From contig QFQQ01000029.1 of NCBI GenBank assembly GCA_003243445.1, forward strand, positions 1 through 64,000: a DNA stretch of 64,000 nt, given 5' to 3'. Origin of the DNA: Citrobacter freundii (GTDB taxonomy: Bacteria > Bacteroidota > Bacteroidia > Chitinophagales > Chitinophagaceae). This document shows, piece by piece, positions 46,584 through 55,656 of the stretch. Position 1 is the stretch's first letter. Each line of letters starts with the position of its first letter. The notes under the pieces were generated by a model. The model did no database searches, was not told where the DNA came from, and saw only the letters and a list, made by a program, of their open reading frames with translations. The translations under genes were made by a program, and so were the position numbers.

Positions 46584-48487
46584 GAGTTGTCGGTTGAAAA
46601 AGGACTGCTGAACCATCTGTTCGCTTCCTTTTGGTGATTCATATATCCTACTGCAAACGGCCAGATCAGCAATAACGCGATCGACCAGAAAAGATTTCTG
46701 TACGTTGGAACGTCATATTTTATACGGATAAAAAAAGAGCTGATGGGAGAAGCAGCGTAAGATACCGGCGCTTCCCTTGTTCCCTGTAATTGCAGGAAAT
46801 AATTTCCTGCCGGTATTTTTGTAAGATACACGGTACCTTCCCTGCTTCCCTCCGTCCAGTGCTCGCCTTCAGAATAGCCTTCGTAATATTCCACACCTTT
46901 TTCCAGTGAGTATTCTTTACCGTTATCTGTATTGACCAATGTTGCATTTAATTCAAACCAGCTGTTGTTCACACCCGCTTCAATATAGAATTCAAGATTG
47001 GAACTCCATTTGTCAAGATGAAATTTCTCTGTAACGATCGAGGCGGTATTGGTGCTGTCAGGGATCGGATAGGTTTTTTCCAGTATGGTCAGATCATGCT
47101 TCGACATGTTGATACAAATATGGATCAAACAAAGTATCAGTATGCTCCATAAGGTAACTTGCACGATCCTTGTCGAATTCGCAAACCCGGTTGGCTGGAT
47201 CGCGCCGACGCCAATCTGTGGTGGCATGGTTGCTGGTGAAAAAGCTTTTTCAATATTTTTCCGGCTTATATGTTTAGCGAAATACCAGGTGACTCCTTCA
47301 TCCGGGTTCCGTTCTTCTATCCACATTTCAGGGGGTGAAATGAATTCTCTTGCCTTTGTTTTTTCGTTGTCAAAAATATTATAAGGGAATTCACCGGCAG
47401 CGCCGGTCACCTTGTGCGTATAGGAATTATAAAGATGGAACGGCTCGTCATCATAAATGATCTTTTGATAGTTGGTGGCCGTGATCATGGGGGAATCGGA
47501 TTGTTCCTTTACGAAGATCCAATGCCCGTTGTATACGCTCAGTGTTGCAAAGCCGTGTTCCGGGTTGAATATCGTATACTCAGACCATGCCGCCGCCTCA
47601 GCATTGTTCTCCTGTTTCTGCACGAATCCGATCACTTCATAACTGATATCATCGATCTTGCCTGTTGAACCGATCGGAAGATCGATCGCGTTATTAGCTG
47701 CTTTTACACTGTCCCGCTTAAAATCCATTCCATTCCTTAACTCATAACAACTGCCACACTGCGGACAGGCACAGGATTGTGCGTACGGAAATGTTTTTAT
47801 CTCGATCCGGGTAGAGCATTTTGAGCAGCTGAAGTTCTTATCAGAATAGGTATACGGCCGCAGATTTTCCAGTTGCAGCTCTTTAAAAGAAGTATACTGC
47901 ACCTGGTAAAAATGAATTTGTTTTTCACCCCATTCGAAAATTGTGATATGGGAACCGTCCTGCGCAGAAAAATCGGCAACACACAAATACGGATCCGGTG
48001 ACAGCACGAATAATTCGCCTTCGACTTCCCATTTAAGCGCGAGTTGTTTTTTCCGGAGCGTAAACGGTGCGTCCGGTTTCAGGTCAATTATTGTCCCATT
48101 TTTCGCGCCTCTTAATTTCCGGTAATCAAACGCCGGCATTTCCGGCATGGATCGTAAAACAGCATAAATGCCATACCCTTCGCCCAGCCATGCAATCCTG
48201 CCGTTGTCAAAACTGATCGTCCAGTAATTGAATACGGACTCTTCAAACCAGGCACGGAAACGGCCGAGAACGGTGAAGCGTTCGCTTTGCCATGTGCCGG
48301 TGGTGCCGGGTTGAATGATTTCATTTTTTTGCAGGATCGGGAACTGCGGGGATCTTGATATGATCCCGGCCATTGTGCGCCAAACGATCGTGCCGCAGGA
48401 TCCACAAATCCCCATATTGGTCAGATCACTGCTGAAATGGATGATCCTGGAGCAATCCGGACATTGGCTGATGCTGCTTGCTGCCAT
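46580..48487 (-). CDS. DUF4178 protein with two zinc ribbons and membrane anchors
   Basis: 635 residues from the ATG at 48487 (a TTG two codons earlier is possible). Numbering here starts at that TTG. A zinc ribbon (Cys11, 14, 30, 33) precedes the first DUF4178 domain (about 60-205). A second ribbon (FSCSKCSTR at 221-229, CPQCGSCY at 243-250) leads into the second DUF4178 domain (about 275-400). A TM helix lies near 450-470, a beta-rich outer domain at about 490-600 and a final TM helix at about 605-625. DUF4178 has no proven activity. The gene is central to the polyamine-like operon. Confidence 0.82.
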   Translation of the reverse strand: MAASSISQCPDCSRIIHFSSDLTNMGICGSCGTIVWRTMAGIISRSPQFPILQKNEIIQPGTTGTWQSERFTVLGRFRAWFEESVFNYWTISFDNGRIAWLGEGYGIYAVLRSMPEMPAFDYRKLRGAKNGTIIDLKPDAPFTLRKKQLALKWEVEGELFVLSPDPYLCVADFSAQDGSHITIFEWGEKQIHFYQVQYTSFKELQLENLRPYTYSDKNFSCSKCSTRIEIKTFPYAQSCACPQCGSCYELRNGMDFKRDSVKAANNAIDLPIGSTGKIDDISYEVIGFVQKQENNAEAAAWSEYTIFNPEHGFATLSVYNGHWIFVKEQSDSPMITATNYQKIIYDDEPFHLYNSYTHKVTGAAGEFPYNIFDNEKTKAREFISPPEMWIEERNPDEGVTWYFAKHISRKNIEKAFSPATMPPQIGVGAIQPTGFANSTRIVQVTLWSILILCLIHICINMSKHDLTILEKTYPIPDSTNTASIVTEKFHLDKWSSNLEFYIEAGVNNSWFELNATLVNTDNGKEYSLEKGVEYYEGYSEGEHWTEGSREGTVYLTKIPAGNYFLQLQGTREAPVSYAASPISSFFIRIKYDVPTYRNLFWSIALLLIWPFAVGYMNHQKEANRWFSSPFSTDNS

Positions 48488-48489
48488 GG

Positions 48490-48843
48490 TCAACGGGTTA
48501 AAAATTGTTCCCGGGAAATGGTTGCACCGAAATATTCTTTGATGGATCGGTAGATCGCAGCGGTAGTACCATCGTTGTTCCGTTGAAAATTACTCAGGTA
48601 AATATCAAGATTGATCAATCCGTGTTCCGGCCATGTATGAATGGAAATATGGCTTTCGCTCAAACAGATCACAGCCGTAAAACCCGCCGGAGAAAAATCA
48701 TGATATACTTCGCCGAGTTTCTGCAGCTCGTGCGTGCTGATCAACTGTTCAACGATCTTACGGAATCCTTCATGCTGTGTCAGCAATTCAGGGCCTGTAG
48801 CCTGCAGGCTTGCGATAATGTGTGTACCGGGCTGATAACTCAT
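48490..48843 (-). CDS. S-adenosylmethionine decarboxylase-like proenzyme
   Basis: 117 residues, class 1B length. The self-cleavage and pyruvoyl-forming motif is intact: LSESHISIHTWPE, with the cut expected between Glu63 and Ser64 and the processing His at 69. After it the family normally has a catalytic Cys (TCG); here the segment reads LDIYLSNF, with Ser in that place. Product in the classical enzyme is decarboxylated AdoMet, the aminopropyl donor for the synthase domain three genes downstream. First gene of the operon; the next start is 2 bases after the stop. Confidence 0.85.
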   Translation of the reverse strand: MSYQPGTHIIASLQATGPELLTQHEGFRKIVEQLISTHELQKLGEVYHDFSPAGFTAVICLSESHISIHTWPEHGLINLDIYLSNFQRNNDGTTAAIYRSIKEYFGATISREQFLTR

Positions 48844-49180
48844 AGACAGTGGTTCGGGTGCGTAAAATACAGATTCCGGGGTAATTTATGGCATTAATGT
48901 GGTCGATGGAGGGAAGAGGATAGGTGCCCGTTGTTGGTTGTCGGTTGCCTGGAAGAGAGTTCTCCTCTAAATCTCTCCGTCGCGGCGGACTACATTGTAC
49001 TCACAACTTGGGCTGGTGTAAGGTTCTTCTTCCGACGGATATATCCCGCAGATTTCGCAGATTAGTTGCTGATAACAGACTGTCATCTGCGTAATCTGCG
49101 CATGCTGATAAGGAAATCTTCCATTTATAAAATGCTATTTCGATAGGAGAAATGATAAATCTGCGAAATCTGCGGGAACA
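48844..49180. repeat. Intergenic region with AATCTGCGN repeat inverted pair
   Basis: Two arms of a 9-bp unit (GCAGATTTC/GCAGATTAG near 49,048-49,066; AATCTGCG near 49,090-49,110 and 49,157-49,175) form inverted pairs. The outer ends of one subelement are GGAGAAATG (49146-49154) and CATTTCTCC (49179-49187). No gene is present apart from the kptA remnant that this element interrupts. Confidence 0.65.
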
Positions 49181-49252
49181 TTTCTCCGGATGATGCCGCA
49201 ACGTATAGCTCAGGATCTTACTCAGTTTTTTATGATCGTCTTTCATATTCAC
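49181..49252 (-). pseudogene. kptA: 5' remnant of kptA (RNA 2'-phosphotransferase)
   Basis: The first 24 codons read MNMKDDHKKLSKILSYTLRH and then HPEK, matching the highly conserved N-terminus of KptA/Tpt1 enzymes, which remove a 2'-phosphate from RNA with NAD+. Right after HPEK the sequence changes to the intergenic repeat and gives nonsense (CSRRFRRF). No later part of the gene is found in the following 350 bases. The gene was probably truncated by a rearrangement at the repeat. It lies directly downstream of the VWA gene in the same direction. Confidence 0.65.
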
Positions 49253-49301
49253 ATCATTGTTTCAATAAACTCAAAAAAACTACTGCGCCAATTCCGCGCT
49301 T

Positions 49302-50438
49302 CTATCGCTTGATCGCCAGGTCCTCTTTTGCTGCCCACATTCCTATATCCTGTTTACTGATCGCTGCCGCCATCAGATCAGGAAATTTATCCGGCGTACA
49401 GGCAAACACCGGGATGCCCAGGTCAGAAAAATATTGCGCATTCGAATGATCATACATCGGCGCACCCTCATCATTCAATGCAAGCAGAACGATCAACTGC
49501 ACACCGGCGCTGACCAGCTCTGCTGCACGTTTCCGCATGTCTTCCTGCTTGCCTCCTTCATAGAGATCGGTGATCAGTACCAGGACGGTATCCAGTGGTT
49601 TTGTTACCACCTGCTGGCAATAGGTTAGTGCCGCATTGATATCGGTGCCACCGCCGAGTTGTACGCCAAACAGCAGTTCTACCGGGTCAGTCAGTTCTTC
49701 CGTAAGATCTGCCACGGCCGTATCAAACACGATCATCTTTGTTCGGATCGCCGGTATGGATGCCATCACCGCTCCGAAAATGCCGGAGTAAACAACCGAG
49801 GTTCCCATCGAACCGCTTTGATCGATACACAATACTACATCTTTCAGTGCAGTTCTTTTTCTTCCATAACCGATCCTTGTTTCCGGAATGATTGTCTTGT
49901 ATTCCGGCTGATAATGTTTCAGGTTCTTTTGAATAGTTAACGGCCAGTTGATCTCATTATGTTTTGGACGGCGGTTCCTTGCGCTTCTGTTCAGGCTGCC
50001 GGTGATAGCCTGTTGTGTTGGTTGAGCGAGGCGCCGCATCAGTTCATCCACTACTTTTCTTACCACCATGCGGGCGGTGTCCTTTGTTTTATCAGGGATC
50101 ACCCGGCTGAGTGACATTAACGTTGCCACAAGATGCACATCGGCTTCAATAGTTGCCAGTGTTTCTTTTTCAAACAGCATTTGTGTAAGGTTAAGCCGCT
50201 TCAGCGCATCCTTCTGCATCACCTGCACCACCGTATTGGGAAAGAAACTCCTGATATCTCCCAGCCAGCGCGAAACATTCGGGGATGAAGGCCCAAGGCC
50301 GCCCCTGCGGTCATTATCGTACAGGGCTTCCATGGCCTTATCCATCTGCAGGTCATCGCCGCTTAACGCATGACCGGTTCCATCCTGTTGTCCTCCCAGG
50401 ATCATTCTCCACTTTCTTAGCTGTTGCTGATCTTCCAT
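49302..50438 (-). CDS. VWA domain protein of the MoxR operon
   Basis: 378 residues. An alpha-helical N-terminal part (1-195) precedes a von Willebrand A domain with a complete metal site: DQSGS (Asp206, Ser208, Ser210), GGTD (Thr265) and ITDLYEGG (Asp291). MIDAS-bearing VWA proteins pair with MoxR-type AAA ATPases to insert metals or remodel proteins. It is the last intact gene of the operon, after a 187-bp gap filled by repeats. Confidence 0.9.
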   Translation of the reverse strand: MEDQQQLRKWRMILGGQQDGTGHALSGDDLQMDKAMEALYDNDRRGGLGPSSPNVSRWLGDIRSFFPNTVVQVMQKDALKRLNLTQMLFEKETLATIEADVHLVATLMSLSRVIPDKTKDTARMVVRKVVDELMRRLAQPTQQAITGSLNRSARNRRPKHNEINWPLTIQKNLKHYQPEYKTIIPETRIGYGRKRTALKDVVLCIDQSGSMGTSVVYSGIFGAVMASIPAIRTKMIVFDTAVADLTEELTDPVELLFGVQLGGGTDINAALTYCQQVVTKPLDTVLVLITDLYEGGKQEDMRKRAAELVSAGVQLIVLLALNDEGAPMYDHSNAQYFSDLGIPVFACTPDKFPDLMAAAISKQDIGMWAAKEDLAIKR

Positions 50439-50625
50439 GATGCTGTTTAATTTTGTTGGATCCTTTGGTTTGTTCGATGTTCGATGATCGATGGTGGCTG
50501 TTCGATCATCGATATCCGGTAAGGATTTTTTATAGTGATTTTACCAGTCTGGAAAATAATGTACGAATGTCGATCATCGAACATCCACCATCGATCATCG
50601 AACATCGCTCATCGCTCATCACTCA
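50439..50625. repeat. Inverted 7-bp (GATGTTC-type) arrays between DUF5682 and VWA genes
   Basis: Left arm 50472-50512 has units such as GATGTTC, GATGATC and GATGGTG. The right arm, 50568-50628, has the complement type (GAACATC, GATCATC, GCTCATC, ACTCATC) and runs into the stop codon of the DUF5682 gene. The two arms flank about 55 bases. Confidence 0.75.
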
Positions 50626-52887
50626 TCACAACCGGTACCCCATCAACTCCAGTACCACCCCAATACCCTTAGCTGCCCGCTCTTCATCCAGTCCGCTTTG
50701 AATTTTTATCGTACTGGCCTTACCGCCGGCTCTTACTTTTTCACCAAGCTTTCTTCTTTCCGGCTGCGTGAAATTTGCGAAGGTTCTCCGCAGCAGGGGC
50801 AATACCTGTGTAAATGTTTTTTCATCCAAATGACGAAGCCATTCATTTACCAGTGACCAAAGGTCTTCATCAACGAGCAACAATGTGCCGCTGCCTTTCA
50901 AAAAACCTTCAAGCCATGAGGCGGCCGCATCCGGAGAACTTGCAGATGACATGGCATAGTAAAATGCTTTCACCAGGTTTTCCCCTGTTACCAGCTTGTA
51001 ATCGGAAAGCAGTCTCAGCGAATATCCCGCGATCACCGGCGCTGTGTGCAGGCTTCCGCTGATGGCAGTCAGCATTTGCTGCCACATTTTTGTCAACTCA
51101 TCATTTTGCAAAAGCGTGATCGCTTCATTCAATTTGAAGAACAGATCAAGTAAATGTTGTGCCGCATCATCATCAATGCCGGTACAAGCTACCGGCAGGC
51201 TCACGCAGATCCGCGTGATCATACTCTGGATGATGCCGAGCACCATCTCTGCATCCGTTCTGCGAACGTTACCGTACCGGCTTATATTTACCAGGTTGGG
51301 GATCACTTCCATCAGTTGTGCCACATCACCGCTGGCAGCCGCAAGATTGTTTACCTGTGTAATGAGTTGCTCAACGGCAAACGGCAATTCCGCGGGAATG
51401 GTATTTTCCAGCAATGCGGCTATTTGGGTAAGACTACTTGTCCTGCCCGCTTTTTCTATTACATAGGCAGAAGCGGCATCTTCCACGGTATTACCATACG
51501 TTCCTTTTTCAATGATATGAATGGAAAACTCCGGGTCCCATTGTAACCGCCATTGTTCTTTGAAAGTGCCTTTGCCGGATGCAGTTGACTGGCGGCCCCA
51601 TGCAATATCGATCAATGCAAGACGGTGAAGAAAAATGCTTCGCTCCAGGTCATTCTCTTTACGCAGATCCAGCGTATAATCTTTCCAGTCGGCCGTTGCC
51701 GGAAGGCGGAGACGTTTTTGTGTACGTTCAATATCGAGTTGCAACGGTGGTCTTGGAATGCTTTCCGGGATCTCACCGATCTTATCACTTACGATCAGTT
51801 CATGATGTACGAGTGAGAGCAGTACGTTTTCGCCGTTACAAAGTACACTCAGCGTTGCTTCGTTCAGTTCTTCCAAACCAGCTTTGTGGCGGTGACGCAG
51901 CGATGCAAGTGAATTGGCCAGTCTCACCGCTTCGATGATATGCGCAACGGATGTATCCATTTGTTTGCTGCGGAATAGTTGCGCCACCTTCGCCATCCAA
52001 AGTGTTCCGTCATCATCCGGATGATGCCAGATATGCTCGTACCAGCCGGGAGAATTTATGCCGGCACCATAACCGCTGAAATAGCTAAGCCGGTTATATG
52101 TCCACGGGATCCAGGTACATTCAACTTTTACTTTTGGCAGATTTTTCAGCAGATCATTGTCGTCTTTCTGCTTTGGCATATTGATAAGGGCAGGAGCATG
52201 CCATGCACCGCAGATCACAGCGATGGTATGGAACATTTCTTTTTCAGCCTGACGGATCACTTTCCGCATGTATGCTTCACGCAGCCGTTCACGCCTGTCG
52301 GTTTTAGGAAAATGCTCACGCAATACCTGCATTGATTCATTGACGGCTTCAAACACTGCTTCATTATTGAGGCGGTGTTCAAACATTTGCTCCCACCATT
52401 TCTCTCCGTCTTCATAACCGGCAGCTTCCGCCAGGTAGCTCATGGGATCTTTACGTAAAACGATCTCTTCATCGGCGCTTTCCCCCGCGCTATTATCCAT
52501 TGCATAATTATTGATCCCTTCTTTATCCGGGTCTGATGCAGGCTGTTGTTCACGTTGCTCTTCTTTTCTCAGTGCAAAAGAATTGCCTGCAGGAAGATCC
52601 ATAAACCGTACATGGATATTATTCTTGCGGGCAAACTGTATCGCCTGCCATTCCGGTGAAAATTCCGCAAACGGATAAAACGAAGAGCGCTCAGGATCAT
52701 CCGGCTGATAACACAGGATCGCCACCGGTGGTTTCAGTTCCGCATGATTGGCAAATTCCAGAATGCCATCGGCCTCCGGCGGTCCTTCCACCAACACGAT
52801 GTCCGGCTGCAATTCTTCCAGGAACTGCCTCACATTCCTCGCTGAGCCCGGCCCATGGTGTCGTATGCCTAATATATGTATTGACAT
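50626..52887 (-). CDS. DUF5682 protein, predicted TraB/TIKI-like hydrolase
   Basis: 753 residues. The first 240 carry two GxxH motifs, GIRH (7-10) and GAWH (227-230), plus an early acidic ILVEGPPEAD-like segment (Glu34) and a helical RLREAYMRKVIR (201-212). This pattern matches the TraB/TIKI/ChaN-like metal-hydrolase superfamily. Residues 240-753 are mostly helical, with repeats of unknown role. I identify it as DUF5682 from its family opening (ILGIRHHGPGSARNV). A protease or other hydrolase effector controlled by the MoxR/VWA pair is a reasonable inference. Substrate unknown. Confidence 0.82.
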   Translation of the reverse strand: MSIHILGIRHHGPGSARNVRQFLEELQPDIVLVEGPPEADGILEFANHAELKPPVAILCYQPDDPERSSFYPFAEFSPEWQAIQFARKNNIHVRFMDLPAGNSFALRKEEQREQQPASDPDKEGINNYAMDNSAGESADEEIVLRKDPMSYLAEAAGYEDGEKWWEQMFEHRLNNEAVFEAVNESMQVLREHFPKTDRRERLREAYMRKVIRQAEKEMFHTIAVICGAWHAPALINMPKQKDDNDLLKNLPKVKVECTWIPWTYNRLSYFSGYGAGINSPGWYEHIWHHPDDDGTLWMAKVAQLFRSKQMDTSVAHIIEAVRLANSLASLRHRHKAGLEELNEATLSVLCNGENVLLSLVHHELIVSDKIGEIPESIPRPPLQLDIERTQKRLRLPATADWKDYTLDLRKENDLERSIFLHRLALIDIAWGRQSTASGKGTFKEQWRLQWDPEFSIHIIEKGTYGNTVEDAASAYVIEKAGRTSSLTQIAALLENTIPAELPFAVEQLITQVNNLAAASGDVAQLMEVIPNLVNISRYGNVRRTDAEMVLGIIQSMITRICVSLPVACTGIDDDAAQHLLDLFFKLNEAITLLQNDELTKMWQQMLTAISGSLHTAPVIAGYSLRLLSDYKLVTGENLVKAFYYAMSSASSPDAAASWLEGFLKGSGTLLLVDEDLWSLVNEWLRHLDEKTFTQVLPLLRRTFANFTQPERRKLGEKVRAGGKASTIKIQSGLDEERAAKGIGVVLELMGYRL

Positions 52888-53078
<191 letters not shown>

Positions 53079-54155
53079 TCACAGATCCCGGCAAGCCCGG
53101 TACACATCCTTCCAATCCTCCCTCGGCTTCACTACTGTTTCCAGGTATTCTTTCCAGACGATCTGATCCTGTACCGGATCCTTTATTACTGCACCAATAA
53201 TACCTGCTGCAAGATCGGCGGCTTTCAAACGGCCATCGCCGAAATAAGCAGCCATCGCAAGCCCGTTATTCACTACGGAGATCGCTTCTGCTGTACTCAA
53301 CGTTCCCGTTGGCGTTTTGATCTTTGTTTTCCCATCCAGCGTTACTCCATTGCGCAGTTCTCTGAAAATAGTAACGATGCGGCGGATCTCTTCCAATGCA
53401 GGTTTTTCCGCAGGCAGATCCATTACCTTTTCAAAACTTTCCACTCTTCGTTTTACGATATCGATCTCTTCGTCCATCGAATCAGGAACGGGAAGGATCA
53501 CTGTATTGAAACGGCGTTTCAATGCGCTTGATAGTTCGTTCACGCCTTTATCACGGTTGTTGGCTGTGGCGATAATATTAAATCCTTTCACCGCCTGTAC
53601 TTCTATATTCAATTCAGGGACCGGTAATGTTTTTTCAGAAAGGATCGTGATGAGTGAGTCCTGTACATCGGCACCAATACGCGTCAGCTCTTCAATACGG
53701 CAGATCTTTCCGTCCTGCATAGCACGCATTACGGGTGTTTCAACGATCGCTTTCTGCGATGGCCCTTCCGCCAGTAGTCTTGCATAGTTCCAGCCATAGC
53801 GGATCGCTTCTTCGCCTGTTCCTGCTGTGCCCTGTACGATTCTTGTGGAATCTCCGCTGATCGCGGCGGCAAGATGTTCGCTCACCCAACTCTTTGCTGT
53901 ACCGGGAAGACCATACAGCAATAAAGCGCGGTCTGTGGTAAGCGTTGCTACCGCAATTTCCATCAGGCGGCGGTTGCCGATATATTTCGGTGATACTTCA
54001 AACCCGTTTTTTAGTTTACCTCCAAGAAGATAAGTGACGACGGCCTGCGGGGATAATTGCCAGTTTGCCGGCAATTTATCACTGTCCTGTTTGCGCAGTT
54101 CTTCCAGTTCCTGTGCAAATAATTCTTCGGCATGTTGACGTAAGATGGCTGACAT
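53079..54155 (-). CDS. MoxR family AAA+ ATPase
   Basis: 358 residues. Walker A is GLPGTAKS (82-89). The Walker B position reads ICRIEEL (151-157), with Glu-Glu in place of the usual Asp-Glu. Sensor 1 lies in FNIIATANNRDKG (192-204) and the arginine finger region in ALKRRF (211-216). MoxR ATPases act with VWA proteins to remodel or activate client proteins. Here the likely clients are DUF5691, DUF5682 and SWIM proteins from the same operon. Confidence 0.92.
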   Translation of the reverse strand: MSAILRQHAEELFAQELEELRKQDSDKLPANWQLSPQAVVTYLLGGKLKNGFEVSPKYIGNRRLMEIAVATLTTDRALLLYGLPGTAKSWVSEHLAAAISGDSTRIVQGTAGTGEEAIRYGWNYARLLAEGPSQKAIVETPVMRAMQDGKICRIEELTRIGADVQDSLITILSEKTLPVPELNIEVQAVKGFNIIATANNRDKGVNELSSALKRRFNTVILPVPDSMDEEIDIVKRRVESFEKVMDLPAEKPALEEIRRIVTIFRELRNGVTLDGKTKIKTPTGTLSTAEAISVVNNGLAMAAYFGDGRLKAADLAAGIIGAVIKDPVQDQIVWKEYLETVVKPREDWKDVYRACRDL

Positions 54156-54166
54156 GATGATAGGTT

Positions 54167-55651
54167 TTATGCGTTAAATGCGTTTAATGTTTGTTGTTTT
54201 AAAGCGAGGATCTTTTTCAGATGATCCTGCACATTTCTCCAGTAATCGTACTGGTATTTCTCACCGGGGGAAAATTGATCCAGTTCCGGTAAGATGGATA
54301 AGGGGATCAGGTTTATATAATGCGTATAAAACGGTTTATTAAATTGATATGGATTCGTTGCGGCATGCTTAAGGATCTTTAACGTAAATGAATGACTCCA
54401 TTCCTGTGATCGTTGCGTTGCATAATAAAGAACAGATTCTGTATGCTGATCAAAGAATTTTTCACTGTATGCATCCTGCTCCTGTTCCGGCAGTAACGGA
54501 ATGATATCAGGATAGAATGTATTGCTGAATTTACTGAACACCTGTGCCCATGTCCTGTCTTTGAAAGTGGCAGTGGCGATCACTATCGCAGAGATCAGTT
54601 TCTTACCTGTCTGATCTTTTTGGAAAAGGTCGATCACTCCAGCGGGATCTGACTGCAGTAGCGCTTCCCAGAATGACGGAGGGACCGATTGTATCAGCTG
54701 ATGAAAGATATATTCCGTGTCCGTGAGTTGCTTATCCGGACTCAGTTTGTCTATTCCTGTTTTGAATAAATTTTCATCGGTAGTTGCTGGCAGATTGAAT
54801 TTTAATGTTGTTTTGGATGACATGCCGAGCATTGTCTTTTCCTTTACCAACTGCACACTTTCTTTCAGCAATTGCTGATAAAGCAATACGGTGGACGATC
54901 CCGGGATCTGCTTCAGTAATTTTTTTGCAAGATCTTTCACCTTTTTGCTTTTGTCTTCTGAAAGGGATTCAAGAAACAAAAGATCATCAGGTGTTAGTGA
55001 ATTGCTGATCACTTCCAGCAACGCTGCCCGGGTATTGGCATCTTCCTGTGCCCAGGTTTGTTTGATCCACTCGATAGCACGCGCACGGTCCTGCTGCCTC
55101 ATGGCGATCAGTACATATTTTCTCTGCTCCAGTGTACCCGTCTGCCAGATCTCCTCATCGGTTTCAAATGAGGCGAATTTCCAGAGCGGATTGAATTTTG
55201 CCAGCCACTGTCCCCGATGGCCGCAGACATTTACAATAAGCGGTTGCAATTTTTTATGCTGCTGTGCTTCATTATATAATGCAGGGATCAGGTCTGGTGT
55301 TACGATCTTCTGCGCCTGCTCGCATTTCTTCAGCCATAGGGCAAGCAGTGCGGTAACATTTTCATCAAGAATATCCTTTAAGACCTGTTGTGAGCGGGGT
55401 GGGCAGTATGGCAGGATTTCTTCAGGAACTTCCGCCAGTTCGCCTTCAAATCCCGGCGGAATAATACCGCTTTGGCGATAGTTAAAGGCGAGTGAGGCGA
55501 GTTGAAGGAATTTTTCTTCGCGATCGATCGTTGTATTCTGTTCGATCATGGCGTATGCGCCTGCAAGCCCGGCCGGCAGATCACTTGCCTGAACCATTTT
55601 CTTTTCAGTACCCATCAGCATGGTGCTGATCACCGTATCCCAGAATTGCAT
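54167..55651 (-). CDS. DUF5691 protein
   Basis: 494 residues, almost all alpha-helical, likely a helical-repeat scaffold. The segment NVCGHRGQWLAKFNPLW (141-157 approx.) is the conserved GxRGxWLA mark I associate with DUF5691. A HEAT-like pair follows (AALLEVISNSLTPDDLLFLE in part; KKVKDLAKKLLKQIPGS). No catalytic motif is seen. It is co-transcribed with the SWIM gene (5 bases apart) and the MoxR gene (11 bases). Confidence 0.75.
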   Translation of the reverse strand: MQFWDTVISTMLMGTEKKMVQASDLPAGLAGAYAMIEQNTTIDREEKFLQLASLAFNYRQSGIIPPGFEGELAEVPEEILPYCPPRSQQVLKDILDENVTALLALWLKKCEQAQKIVTPDLIPALYNEAQQHKKLQPLIVNVCGHRGQWLAKFNPLWKFASFETDEEIWQTGTLEQRKYVLIAMRQQDRARAIEWIKQTWAQEDANTRAALLEVISNSLTPDDLLFLESLSEDKSKKVKDLAKKLLKQIPGSSTVLLYQQLLKESVQLVKEKTMLGMSSKTTLKFNLPATTDENLFKTGIDKLSPDKQLTDTEYIFHQLIQSVPPSFWEALLQSDPAGVIDLFQKDQTGKKLISAIVIATATFKDRTWAQVFSKFSNTFYPDIIPLLPEQEQDAYSEKFFDQHTESVLYYATQRSQEWSHSFTLKILKHAATNPYQFNKPFYTHYINLIPLSILPELDQFSPGEKYQYDYWRNVQDHLKKILALKQQTLNAFNA

Positions 55652-55656
55652 AGGCG

